Shown here in pieces: positions 14,031 through 22,395 of a stretch of DNA of 23,488 nt. Position 1 is the stretch's first letter. Each line of letters starts with the position of its first letter. The notes beneath the pieces are model-generated. The model saw only the letters and a program-made list of their open reading frames with translations, was not told the DNA's origin and did not search any database. Origin of the DNA: a virus. Both the position numbers and the translations under genes were made by a program. The stretch is from the IMG/VR virus record IMGVR_UViG_3300046837_000328, positions 1-23,488 of that record; one strand, 5' to 3'.

Positions 14031-15709
14031 TAGTCAACTTTGTAAAATTTTCCATCTGGACCACGCTGCACATTTCCAATCCCTTGAATAAATCGAACAG
14101 GCCCCGCTGCGGCAGCCCCAGGAGCAGAAACCAAACCCTTCGCGGACCCTTTGCTGAGCGGCCAGGGATTTTCCAAAAATTGTCCATTGGCAACTCGCGA
14201 CTGCTCCGCGTCCAGAGGATTGCCGATGCCTGCGGTGCCCGCTGACTGAACCGCATTTTGAAACGCTGGCTGAGCGGCAGACTCGACACCGCGAATCGCT
14301 TCGTAGCCCATATCCACCAACCGCTGGCGCGCCTGGGGAGTAAGGACTGTTTCACCCTTAATCTTTTGCCAGACGTTTTTCATGTTCAGATACCGTTCGA
14401 TTTTGCTCTGGTTCTGTTCCGTCTTCTCCCACTTGAATTCTCGCATCACGCCAGAGGGGTCATACATCTTGATAAGATTTTCAACCATCCCCTGGTCGAT
14501 GACAGCCATGTTCGAGGACTGCTGTTGCTCGATAGGCATCTTCGCCACTTCCTGCGCGCGACTTACAAAAGGTGTGATGTATTGCTGAGCCGCTTCCCAG
14601 TTCGTCACGCGTTTATCCGCGCGCGCCGCAGTCTGGATGTCGTTCTTGACCTTCCAAGCTTCCGGAGTGTAAGTCAGGATGCCGGGAGTAGGCTTAGCAG
14701 CCGGAGCCGCAGGCGCAGATTTCGGAGCCACCATCGGAGCTTCACCGGGGGTGTGCTGAGCCACCGCAACCGAGCGCCGGTTCATCATCTCCTGGACTTG
14801 AGCGTCCGGCATAGAAGACACCAAGGCCGGACCATTCTCCGCACCTTCCTGTTCGAGTTGATTCGCTAACCCTGCCCGGTCTGCCGGATTGGACGCCTGA
14901 GGATTTGGAGTGCCCGCTGGCGAGACTAAGCCCGAACCTGCGTGCATGTCTTTAGCACCGGACACCGCAGAGGGGTCCAAAAAATATTGCCCGCGCGCCG
15001 GATGAAACTGCGGAAGAACTTTGTCCAACTGCTTGGCATACGACCAATATGCCGGAGAGCCGGGATACCCGCTCTCCACGTCCGGAGGAGTAACATTCTG
15101 GCCCTGCCAGTTCACCTTAGCCGTATACTTGCGGCCATTCTCTTCCACGGTCCGTTCGCCCACTGGAGTGAGCGCCTTCAACCAGGAATCGGAAAGTGAA
15201 AGCTGGCCGCGCATTTCGTTTCCACGAGCCGCAGCTTTCTTGAAATCTTCCGGACCAGGATTCGGGGGCATAGCCTCACCGAAAAAATGGCCGAACTGTT
15301 GGTAGGTATCGAGCCCGCCCGGGCCATACACAGCAGTCGCCTGTTGCGCCGCGAGATTCGTCTTCGCTAAAGCTGTCTGTTGCTCCACGAGCCCTTGCTG
15401 GGCCTGCGCTTGCTGGGCCGAGAGTTGGGCCTGGGCACCCGCAGCGCGAGCAGTATCAAGACGAGACTGCACCACATCAGGATTGACATATTCTTTCAGA
15501 CTTTCCAGCAGAGCCTTTTTCTTCGACTGCCCCACTTGACCGATGCGGTCCAAAATATCCTGGTTGGTAATGAACCCCTTTCGGAGTGAATCAACAAGCT
15601 GCTCCACCGCTGCGGGTCCAACCACATTAGGGTCCGCAGAAGTGACGAGGGGCTGCCCGAGCGAGTTTACGCTGGACTGAGCGGTATCAGTAGGTCCACC
15701 AATTGCCAT
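14030..15709 (-). CDS. Internal virion / DNA-ejection-type protein
   Basis: Start ATG 15709 (559 aa) is preferred to an upstream in-frame ATG at 15820 because it follows the previous stop by five bases and has GGGAG at 15720-15724. Residues from about 80 to 125 are Gln/Ala-rich helix (QAQLSAQQAQAQQGLVEQQT). Residues from about 340 to 470 contain IDQGMVENLIKMYDPSGVMR followed by EFKWEKTEQNQSKIERYLNM and LTPQARQRLVDMGYEAI. I recognise this as resembling a domain of phage internal/ejection proteins in which a DPxSVVRE-type segment follows a helix. Pro/Ala-rich linkers separate the segments. It lies between two internal-protein-like genes and the giant protein, and its stop overlaps the giant gene as TAATG. 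The category is fairly likely; the exact role is inferred. Confidence 0.8.
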   Translation of the reverse strand: MAIGGPTDTAQSSVNSLGQPLVTSADPNVVGPAAVEQLVDSLRKGFITNQDILDRIGQVGQSKKKALLESLKEYVNPDVVQSRLDTARAAGAQAQLSAQQAQAQQGLVEQQTALAKTNLAAQQATAVYGPGGLDTYQQFGHFFGEAMPPNPGPEDFKKAAARGNEMRGQLSLSDSWLKALTPVGERTVEENGRKYTAKVNWQGQNVTPPDVESGYPGSPAYWSYAKQLDKVLPQFHPARGQYFLDPSAVSGAKDMHAGSGLVSPAGTPNPQASNPADRAGLANQLEQEGAENGPALVSSMPDAQVQEMMNRRSVAVAQHTPGEAPMVAPKSAPAAPAAKPTPGILTYTPEAWKVKNDIQTAARADKRVTNWEAAQQYITPFVSRAQEVAKMPIEQQQSSNMAVIDQGMVENLIKMYDPSGVMREFKWEKTEQNQSKIERYLNMKNVWQKIKGETVLTPQARQRLVDMGYEAIRGVESAAQPAFQNAVQSAGTAGIGNPLDAEQSRVANGQFLENPWPLSKGSAKGLVSAPGAAAAGPVRFIQGIGNVQRGPDGKFYKVD

Positions 15710-15714
15710 AAAAA

Positions 15715-16380
15715 TTAAACTCCCATCGACATTATGTTTTTCGCAATCGAGGGACTCTGCATAGGACCGAGTCCAGATTGCACCGGCGAAATCCAGCCGG
15801 AGAGCCCGTAGGGATTCCACGACTGCGTAGGATTCATCCCGGGGCTAGTCGATTGATAAATGTTTGGCGCATACGACGGACTCAGCGCAGCGGCCTGCGA
15901 AATTCTCATTGCGTTCGCGCCCGCATCGCCGGTCTGCAAATTAGTTAGCTGCTGAACAGCATTGTTATAGTTAGGGTCAACCCAACCACCAGCCGAAGTC
16001 GAACGCGTCGAGGCAACTTTGTCCTGGGCAACTTGTAATGAACGTTGATACGAATCGTAGGCGTGCATCGCAGTGTTTTTTGCAGTAAGATTTTGAGCAT
16101 ACGCATTCGCCTCGATGAACGCCGGATTTTTGGTAGGGTCCTGCTGCTGCGGTGCCTGATACGCACCGGTGCCCAGCATGTTCTGAAAATTGGGACCGTA
16201 AATTGACTGGAGCATGTTTTGAATCAGCGGGTCCGACAAGCTCTGAATCCCCGGAGCCGCGCCCGGCGTAGGCATGGGGGCTACCTGCCGAGTCGCGAGA
16301 CCCGGGTCACGAGGAGCCACTGGCGCTAACCCAGGAGTCAGCGACGCTGCGGTCCAACCACCAAGAGGAGAGACAGGCAT
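15715..16380 (-). CDS. Hypothetical virion-operon protein (Pro/Gln/Asn-rich)
   Basis: This 221-aa protein is not recognised. The first 45 residues are Pro/Ala/Gly-rich (MPVSPLGGWTAASLTPGLAP). The middle is helical with repeated Gln, Asn and Ala (AFIEANAYAQNLTAKNTAMH, then DSYQRSLQVAQDKVAST). The C-terminal 60 residues are rich in Pro, Ser and Asn with aromatic residues. It starts four bases after the previous stop and ends five bases before the next start, so it is part of one translational unit with its internal-virion-like neighbours. A small internal core or assembly protein is a reasonable guess from position. There is no Shine-Dalgarno sequence. Confidence 0.78.
   Translation of the reverse strand: MPVSPLGGWTAASLTPGLAPVAPRDPGLATRQVAPMPTPGAAPGIQSLSDPLIQNMLQSIYGPNFQNMLGTGAYQAPQQQDPTKNPAFIEANAYAQNLTAKNTAMHAYDSYQRSLQVAQDKVASTRSTSAGGWVDPNYNNAVQQLTNLQTGDAGANAMRISQAAALSPSYAPNIYQSTSPGMNPTQSWNPYGLSGWISPVQSGLGPMQSPSIAKNIMSMGV
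15720..15724 (-). promoter_or_regulatory. Shine-Dalgarno GGGAG deciding the start at 15709
   Basis: On the minus strand GGGAG lies 10 bases before ATG 15709, within the final codons of the upstream gene. It supports the short form of the ejection-type protein over the 37-residue N-terminal extension. Confidence 0.55.
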
Positions 16381-16384
16381 ATCG

Positions 16385-17353
16385 TTAAATCGCAGACAGA
16401 GCTAAGCCGCCTAAATCGGCAGCGTTACCCCCGCCACCTCCGCCGCCACCACCACCAAACCATCCGCTAATCGTAGGAATCGCGCTTCCGAGCGCAGACC
16501 CAGCACCACCAAAAGCGTTCCCCCACGCGGTCGCCTGACCCATGGTCCCACGAGCCGCAGCATCCGCCGAGGACTGCGCGAGTTGATTCGTAGCTCCAAC
16601 ACGGGCAAGCCAGATGTTGGCAATGTTCTGGCCGGAGAGTCCCGCATTCGGGAGCATCGAGGCCGAAGTGCCAAGCACGCTCTGCGTTCCACCGAGGTTC
16701 GCGAGTTGCGTCTGACTGAGCCGAGGGAAAAGCTGCTGCAAAATATTCTGCCTGGAATTTTCCAGGTTCTGCGCCGACTCAGAAAGCTGAGCGGCCTGCT
16801 GCTGGCGTTGCATCTGAAGATTCAGACCAGCGGTTCCCAAAACGGTCCGCAGCATCTGTCCGCCGATTCCTCTGCCGGATGCTCCCTGAGTAACCATGCC
16901 GGACTGTTCGAGACCGGCCTGGACAAGCTGGTTCTCCACGTCCGGAGGAAGTGTAGCGCCCGCAGAAAGTTGTTTGAGCGCGGCATCGACTAAACCATTC
17001 TTGGCTTCCGTCATTCCCGGCGTTCCCGCTAAAGCCTCCTGGGCTGCCTGGGTCCCCACCGCTCCCGATTGCTGCCCGATTTGCTGCGCCTGCGACAGCA
17101 TTTGATTTTCTGATTGATACCGAGCTTGAAGCAAAGCCGGGTCAACCTGTCCCTGAAGCGCGAGACGCGCCATCGTATTCTGAATATCCCCTGCGGTCGC
17201 CTGCGCGTTAATCACCGAAGGGTTCAGATTATTGAAGACGAATTCACGCTGCTGGCGCAACGCATCGATTTGCATCCGCGTAGCGGTCTTCACCGCGTCC
17301 GCCTGAAGTGCGGCACCCGCTACCTGACCAATTCCTGAGAAAATATCGCTCAC
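16385..17353 (-). CDS. Internal virion protein-like (gp14-type position), Gln/Ala-rich
   Basis: A 322-aa protein starting at GTG 17353, which overlaps the GNAT stop as GTGA. The N-terminus MSDIFSGIGQVAGAALQADA resembles the short hydrophobic start of phage internal core proteins of the T7 gp14 / P22 gp7 sort. Residues from about 20 to 220 are long Gln/Ala-rich helices. The C-terminus holds a run of about 10 glycines near residues 298-308 after a hydrophobic stretch (GSAIPTISGWFGG). Such proteins are usually carried inside the capsid and pass through the tail to extend a channel. Role is inferred from composition, size and order rather than from a diagnostic motif. Confidence 0.75.
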   Translation of the reverse strand: MSDIFSGIGQVAGAALQADAVKTATRMQIDALRQQREFVFNNLNPSVINAQATAGDIQNTMARLALQGQVDPALLQARYQSENQMLSQAQQIGQQSGAVGTQAAQEALAGTPGMTEAKNGLVDAALKQLSAGATLPPDVENQLVQAGLEQSGMVTQGASGRGIGGQMLRTVLGTAGLNLQMQRQQQAAQLSESAQNLENSRQNILQQLFPRLSQTQLANLGGTQSVLGTSASMLPNAGLSGQNIANIWLARVGATNQLAQSSADAAARGTMGQATAWGNAFGGAGSALGSAIPTISGWFGGGGGGGGGGNAADLGGLALSAI

Positions 17354-17799
17354 ATTTTTATTGAGAATGCCTCAGCTACGGGATGATACCCAAGCTTGGC
17401 GTAAAGTCTTCGCATCCGTTCAATAGTCGGGCCGGTGGTCGCGGTGCAAACTACGTCATGACACCCGGCCCGCTTGCAATCGAATTCAAAATGATTCAAC
17501 AGGTCGAGGGAATGCCGTCGTGATGTCTTATCGACAGCCCACAAACATTCTTGACCCCGAAGATGCCCGGTTAATGAATCAGGAAAAATCAATCCCAAGA
17601 GGATGCCTTTCACTTTCTCATTCACAGACGCCACATAACCTTTTCCAATTCCCTGTTGCAGCAAAGCAGTCCAGGTCTTCGCAAGGTGCTCGTGATTGGT
17701 CTTTAGCTCGAAGCCGGACTCAATCGCTGCCGCGTCGAGCACCGGCGTTAATTCCTTGATTATCCCGGAAAGCTCTTGATATTGAATCGGTCGAACCAT
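17350..17799 (-). CDS. GNAT-family N-acetyltransferase
   Basis: A 149-aa protein with the GNAT order of elements. It has an N-terminal helix-rich segment, strands GYVASVNEKVKGILLGLIF, a central ECLWAVDKTSRRHSLDLLNH where [RQ]xxGx[GA] acetyl-CoA binding is expected, helix FEFDCKRAGC, and the C-terminal MRRLYAKLGYHPVAEAFSIK typical of the final strand-helix-strand. The acetyl-CoA loop reads SRRHS, which lacks the usual glycines, so the cofactor site may be altered. The gene is embedded between a fibre-like and an internal-virion-like gene. Small GNATs in phage structural operons are familiar, but their substrates are generally unknown. It starts 21 bases after the previous stop with no clear Shine-Dalgarno sequence, and its stop is coupled to the next gene by GTGA. 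Confidence 0.82.
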   Translation of the reverse strand: MVRPIQYQELSGIIKELTPVLDAAAIESGFELKTNHEHLAKTWTALLQQGIGKGYVASVNEKVKGILLGLIFPDSLTGHLRGQECLWAVDKTSRRHSLDLLNHFEFDCKRAGCHDVVCTATTGPTIERMRRLYAKLGYHPVAEAFSIKM

Positions 17800-17820
17800 C
17801 TATGAGAAGTCGCTGTTTTC

Positions 17821-18633
17821 TCACTGCTTGTAAAGGTGCCACAAAGCCAATTGAGGCGGATACGGAGTCGGCGAAGCAGGGTTAATCTGCACCCCGTCGG
17901 TCTCGCCGAAAGTTTCAAAAGACTGGCGCGCAGGCACCCCGGAGGGCACCGTCAAACTCGTTTCACCGTCGTGGTTAGCCTGCATGATGATTCGGCCACG
18001 AATGGTCTGATTTCCGTCTCCCACGACTGCCCAGCCGGGGTTACCAATCAAGGCGTCCGAGAGCAAGTGATACATCACTGCCTTGACGTCGCCAGGGACT
18101 CCGGAGACCGTGCGCCACTGATTTCGCTCGAACCAAATCAAGCAGGAAATATCCGTGTCGTAGTATTGCTGATACGCCGCAGGCGCAGAAGGCCGGTTCG
18201 CGGATGGGCCGGACAAAACGATTCCAAGGAACGGCACCCAAGACGTCCCGTTGAAAATATACCAGCCAATCGGGTTTCCGATGCTGGGGTCGATGTCGGT
18301 CTGGTCCTTCGTGGTCAACAGCCAAATCGGAGGAGTGCTGCTAGCCGGAGTGGACGCGCCCACGAAAAACGGAATCGTGAACGAAGCCGAGATGTCCTGG
18401 GGAACATAGCGATTGGTCGCGTCGTCCCAGACATACCACTGCGTGCCGCCCTTTAGCCAGGGGCCTACGTTTGAAGTGGGTTCCGTGTCACCGATGAAGA
18501 TGAAGTTGGTTCCGTTGGGCGAAACGATTTTTAATCGCTTCACGATTTCCACCCGCAGGTCGTCCGGGCTTCCTTTAAAGGAAGCGGGCAACGGAGCGGA
18601 CTGAATAATCAGACTGGTTGCTTGTAGGCTCAT
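17821..18633 (-). CDS. Tail fibre / collar-like virion protein
   Basis: A 270-aa protein. The N-terminal part has DLRVEIVKRLKIVSPNGTNF, then GPWLKGGTQWYVWDDATNRYVPQDIS, repeated later as GWYIFNGTSWVPFLG and CLIWFERNQWRTVSGVPGDV, i.e. short beta repeats built around W-x-W/Y strands. The C-terminal part has VPGDVKAVMYHLLSDALIGN followed by PGWAVVGDGNQTIRGRIIMQ, which resembles the G-D-[IV]...PGW..cdG pattern of tail-collar or fibre-tip domains. It directly follows the Ig-like adhesin (four-base gap), which supports a role at the host-contacting tail end. The family match is by pattern recall only. Confidence 0.74.
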   Translation of the reverse strand: MSLQATSLIIQSAPLPASFKGSPDDLRVEIVKRLKIVSPNGTNFIFIGDTEPTSNVGPWLKGGTQWYVWDDATNRYVPQDISASFTIPFFVGASTPASSTPPIWLLTTKDQTDIDPSIGNPIGWYIFNGTSWVPFLGIVLSGPSANRPSAPAAYQQYYDTDISCLIWFERNQWRTVSGVPGDVKAVMYHLLSDALIGNPGWAVVGDGNQTIRGRIIMQANHDGETSLTVPSGVPARQSFETFGETDGVQINPASPTPYPPQLALWHLYKQ

Positions 18634-18637
18634 AATT

Positions 18638-20389
18638 TTACGTTAGGGTCATGTTACCTAGAGACAGAATCTGGACACCCCCGAGACCCGTGTCCGGAGA
18701 ACATCGCACGATAAGCTCCAGCAGAATGTGTTTTACCGAATGCGCCGGTAAAACCAAAGACAATGTGAACGGAGTAAAGGGACCCGTTACTAAGTCCCGT
18801 AGGGGCGACTGAATGCTGCTTCCTGAACCGGGAATAGAATCATACAACTCCATGTTGAAGATTACTCCATCCTGGCCCGCGATATAATTGCAAACATTTC
18901 CATCGGCTTCCCACGCTGGAATGTGCCAAGTCAGCGTAACGGGATTGTCTGTCGGATTACATATCCGGGAAGTAAAACCCTGGGAAGTGGAAAGCTGAAA
19001 ACAAGGACCGACGCCCGGTGAGAGTGCGTTAAAAGTTCCTGTTCCGCCCGCCATTGTATTCCCGGGGTCAGCCGGAGAAATCGTCCAGGTCAGGTCTGCA
19101 ATATTGCTGGGCACACCGGCGCACTCGCCATCTGAAATAGCGATACTGTAGCTCCTAGAGCATATTTCCTGGTCCGTGCTAGAGTCCACGACCTGCACCT
19201 CGAAGGTGCTAGTCTGATTCGTAGTAGGAGTGCCGGAGACATGCCCCGCTGAATTCATGCTGAGCCCATCGGGCAGGCTACCGCTAATAATCGAAAACGT
19301 AAGCGGCGCAGTTCCTCCGCTAGCAGTAAAATCAAAAGTGTAAGGCGTGGTGGTGGCCCCGCTGGGAGGATTCGCATTCGTAAATCCAAACGTAATCAGC
19401 TTGTAGTAGAAAATCGCTACACGGTTATTCGCGCTCGTAACTGTGATGTTGTAGTGGAAAGTTCCACTCACTGTCGGGATGCCACTCACGTTTGCCGAAA
19501 TCGGTGACTCTTGCGCAAACACCAATCCGGTCGGCAACGGGTCCCCGGCGTATACAAAAGTGCAAGGCCCCGTGAATCCATCCGGCGCGAGAGTAGTCTC
19601 TCCGAACATATCTCCAAGGCATCCATCTAAGTCGGTAGTGTCCCCTCCGCCACCTCCATCGGGAATACAGGTGCAGCTTGCTGCGTTCCAGGTGAACCCT
19701 GGTTCACACGGGCTCGTGATTAGCCCGCACGGCACACACTCACATAAGATAGCATTCCAGCCCGTTCCAGGAGGACACGTCAACGGAGAGCAATCAAAGT
19801 CTGTGCATACGTGGTCACTCAACGGAGTCTCGCCATCACCAGTGATTGCGGTGATTCGATAACATCCCGGCGTGCAGACTTCGAACGAGCTTCCAGAGAA
19901 GGCATACCAGTAGAGACTGTAAGGGCCGCTAGGCCCATTAGAACTTTTATACAGATTGTAGGCAACGGTCTGCGGGAACACAGGAAGAGCGACGATGGTA
20001 TATCCTCCGCCTGGAATGGCGATAGGCGAACTTCGGGCCGACTCATGCCCCTGTCCATCGATAGCGGAAATCTCATAGTAGCCCTCCGAGCACAGCGCAA
20101 TCGAACCGTTAGGAACGCACTCCGAAATTAAATTGTAAGGGCTGTCCGGATTATTCGGGTCTATTGCTTCATAAATCTGGAAACAGATTTGCCCGGGAAC
20201 ATTGTCGAACGAAAAGAATCTGCGGCCTCGCCCGCCCGCTCTGCCGCCCGTCGGTCCATGATGCCGGAGGATGTCGGGCAGAATTATAACCGGGCCACCG
20301 CTGCTCGAAAACTGTGCCTCGCAAATCGGTGGCGACACATACTCGATGCGCGGCTTGCGCAGAAATAGAGTGTCTAAGATTACGTTCAT
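18638..20389 (-). CDS. Ig-like, Cys-rich virion adhesin-like protein
   Basis: A 583-aa beta-rich protein. Residues from about 65 to 200 hold two fibronectin-III-like units (ICFQIYEAIDPNNPDSPYNL...EGYYEISAIDGQG and AYNLYKSSNGPSGPYSLYWY...CYRITAITGDG). Residues from about 205 to 245 hold two Cys repeats of the form C-x-P-G-x2-W-N-A-x2-C-x-C-x-P. Residues from about 280 to 420 contain two putative-Ig (He_PIG-like) repeats, marked by LPTGLVFAQ...VSGIPTVSGTF and LPDGLSMNSAGHVSGTPTTN. The remainder is a beta-sandwich-like domain with further Cys. No signal peptide is seen, consistent with a virion part. The ATG overlaps the previous stop as ATGA. Surface binding is inferred from the domain types; the receptor is unknown. 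Confidence 0.78.
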   Translation of the reverse strand: MNVILDTLFLRKPRIEYVSPPICEAQFSSSGGPVIILPDILRHHGPTGGRAGGRGRRFFSFDNVPGQICFQIYEAIDPNNPDSPYNLISECVPNGSIALCSEGYYEISAIDGQGHESARSSPIAIPGGGYTIVALPVFPQTVAYNLYKSSNGPSGPYSLYWYAFSGSSFEVCTPGCYRITAITGDGETPLSDHVCTDFDCSPLTCPPGTGWNAILCECVPCGLITSPCEPGFTWNAASCTCIPDGGGGGDTTDLDGCLGDMFGETTLAPDGFTGPCTFVYAGDPLPTGLVFAQESPISANVSGIPTVSGTFHYNITVTSANNRVAIFYYKLITFGFTNANPPSGATTTPYTFDFTASGGTAPLTFSIISGSLPDGLSMNSAGHVSGTPTTNQTSTFEVQVVDSSTDQEICSRSYSIAISDGECAGVPSNIADLTWTISPADPGNTMAGGTGTFNALSPGVGPCFQLSTSQGFTSRICNPTDNPVTLTWHIPAWEADGNVCNYIAGQDGVIFNMELYDSIPGSGSSIQSPLRDLVTGPFTPFTLSLVLPAHSVKHILLELIVRCSPDTGLGGVQILSLGNMTLT

Positions 20390-22395
20390 TCCAAGCCTAA
20401 CGAAATAGTTTTAGGCAGAACCGAGATTAGCTCGTTCTCCGCCATCTTGGTGGCAATCACCAGAGCTACTCGGTCGGCTGCTCGCTGAGAAATAATGCTC
20501 TCAGCGACACCAACACCCACAGCAGAGAAGTCGCCGACTATGACGGTCTCGGTGACCACAGAATGAAAGTCCTGAGTCGGGGCCTGACTCAATGCTATAT
20601 CGAGGGCCTCTTCAGAGGGTCCTTGAACTGATGCCCCGTCGAATCGAACCGCGCTTAGACTAGCCTCGTCCTGGCACGCCTGACCGTCGCCGGACTTATC
20701 TTCGGGCACGGTCAACGCAAAGGTGCGGAGAAATCGAACGGTCGCGGGTCCCTGGCCCACTACGAGTAGCTCGAAGCTCTCGTCAATATTCTCCACGTCT
20801 GGTCGCTCCGCTCCGCAGGAAGACAGAGAGCCGTTGTCGTCCTGTTGGTTCGCATCCTCAGACCGAATCACCCGAGACTGGGGCTTATAGCCGAACAGTT
20901 GCGAATTGATGTCGATTAGAATCCGGAAATTAAGGTTTCCCTTTTCCACAGAAATTTTCTTCGACATGATTTGACGGAACGCGCCACGAAACGCTCCAGC
21001 ATAAAAAACTCCGATGTCCAGGTCTTCAGCGACACCGGCAAGGCCGACATCCACCCACTGGAATCGGCAACGTTGTGCCGGGAGCTTACCCGGCACCGGG
21101 CACGTCTGCCCGAAATGTGCGCGCGGTTGAAAGGCCCAGGTGATTGGGCAGCCGTTGTCCAGCCGGTCGGGAGTGAAAGATTCCCACAACCGATTCTTCC
21201 CGTCAGCATCTACCGATACGTGAAAAATTCTGTTCTTGTCCGCGATTTCTCCGTAGACCCATTCAACTGGCCGGGTGCCAGTCCAATGTCCGCACCAGGA
21301 CGGGCCGGAGTCATCTGAGAGGGTCTCCAGACTGGCGTGATTCAGCACCCAGGTGTGCTTGTTATACACGTCCTCAGCCGGAACACTCATGAGTAAAAAT
21401 TGTCCGAACGACGCACCGGCCACGAGGGAAGTATCATCGCTTAGCTGAGTTTTGCTCAGCATCATTTCGTTGTCGCGCACCGGCAGCCGTGAAGTCAGCT
21501 TGCCCGCAGTGGCAGGGTCCCAGATAGATACGCCATCCGGCGAAAACCAGCAGACCTGACCGTAATGGGCGAACGCGGACCGATTCGAGGTGCATCCCAC
21601 CTGGATTACCTCGCGTTGAAAATTCTGAGTCGAGGGCCATTGTGACCGGTCGCGAATGTTGGCTTCGAGAATCGAGCCGTCCGATTCAGTAAACACCAAC
21701 AACTGCGGGGCCTCGATGCTAGGCGTTTTCACCATCGCCGTGACTTCACTAGCGAAGAAAAACGCTGATGCGCCGCCGAGATAAATCTGTTCACGGAAGC
21801 TAAAAGGATTTCCGATATCGCTAGCCTGGACTTGATTCCCCGAGGCCACCCACAACCGGTCGCCCACCCATTCCATCGGACCACCTGAAGGAGTCTCGAA
21901 CGGGTCCCCGCGAATCTGGCCGGACTGGTGCCCGTCATACCACGCGGGTGCAGACAGTCCTCCATCTTGAACGATGAGCACCGACTTAGGGATAATAACC
22001 CGAATCGCGGACGTGAGAGAATTGTCAATGCGCTCTGCCGACTGAGTAGTCAGAGACCAGAAGACCTGCTTAGCAGTTGGGGACAAGAGCACATTTTGAA
22101 TTTGAACAAACTGAAGGAATGGCCAAGTCGCGACGTAGAGCACCCCGTCAATCGCGATGACAATCTGCTCCAGACCTTCCTGCGGTTTAAACAGCGCGGC
22201 TCCCTGGAGATTACCATCAGGAAGAGTGACGAGGCATCTGTTGCCCGGACGGCAGGATAACACCCCGCCGAGGTTAATCATGTTCAGCGCAGACCAAACG
22301 TAGCCGAGCGGAAGCTGGCCAGGGTCCATGTCTGACTTCGCACCCCGGAAAAAGGTGCCGTCAAAATCAATGATGCGTTGTCCGGCTTCACCCAT
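20386..22395 (-). CDS. Virion neck/tail-nozzle-like structural protein
   Basis: A 669-aa protein. The N-terminus IIDFDGTFFRGAKSDMDPGQ, then LPLGYVWSALNMINLGGVLSCRPG, is a pattern I associate with large podovirus tail-tube or nozzle proteins and related phage structural proteins: a few residues on the DP..LP.GY..aANm...GG...RPG theme. Repeated beta-strand blocks follow (MEWVGDRLWVASGNQVQASD, LLVFTESDGSILEA, GQVCWFSPDGVSIWDP), compatible with a beta-propeller. The C-terminal 150 residues are acidic and hydrophilic. It follows the smaller adaptor-like gene with a TAATG overlap, the same order as tail tubular proteins A and B in T7-like phages. It is called structural with good confidence; the precise T7 gp12 equivalence is inference. 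Confidence 0.78.
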   Translation of the reverse strand: MGEAGQRIIDFDGTFFRGAKSDMDPGQLPLGYVWSALNMINLGGVLSCRPGNRCLVTLPDGNLQGAALFKPQEGLEQIVIAIDGVLYVATWPFLQFVQIQNVLLSPTAKQVFWSLTTQSAERIDNSLTSAIRVIIPKSVLIVQDGGLSAPAWYDGHQSGQIRGDPFETPSGGPMEWVGDRLWVASGNQVQASDIGNPFSFREQIYLGGASAFFFASEVTAMVKTPSIEAPQLLVFTESDGSILEANIRDRSQWPSTQNFQREVIQVGCTSNRSAFAHYGQVCWFSPDGVSIWDPATAGKLTSRLPVRDNEMMLSKTQLSDDTSLVAGASFGQFLLMSVPAEDVYNKHTWVLNHASLETLSDDSGPSWCGHWTGTRPVEWVYGEIADKNRIFHVSVDADGKNRLWESFTPDRLDNGCPITWAFQPRAHFGQTCPVPGKLPAQRCRFQWVDVGLAGVAEDLDIGVFYAGAFRGAFRQIMSKKISVEKGNLNFRILIDINSQLFGYKPQSRVIRSEDANQQDDNGSLSSCGAERPDVENIDESFELLVVGQGPATVRFLRTFALTVPEDKSGDGQACQDEASLSAVRFDGASVQGPSEEALDIALSQAPTQDFHSVVTETVIVGDFSAVGVGVAESIISQRAADRVALVIATKMAENELISVLPKTISLGLE

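Noticed and set aside
14258-14869. 203-aa plus-strand open frame
   Set aside because: It is antisense to the conserved helical domain of the ejection-type protein and has no features of its own.
15710-15820. 37-residue N-terminal extension of the ejection-type protein
   Set aside because: It would overlap the upstream gene by over 100 bases. The ATG at 15709 has a GGGAG and normal spacing.
15072-16951. A 17-base repeat (near 15072 and 16934) shared by two virion genes
   Set aside because: Both copies encode the same peptide PPDVE with the same codons; a chance or codon-driven match, with no similarity beyond it.
17836-18456. 206-aa plus-strand open frame
   Set aside because: It is antisense to the fibre-like gene and strongly Arg-rich, typical of a shadow frame.
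19692-19707. Near-palindrome GTGAACC-CT-GGTTCAC
   Set aside because: It sits inside a Cys-repeat codon stretch, and several 7-bp inverted repeats are expected by chance in a window this size.
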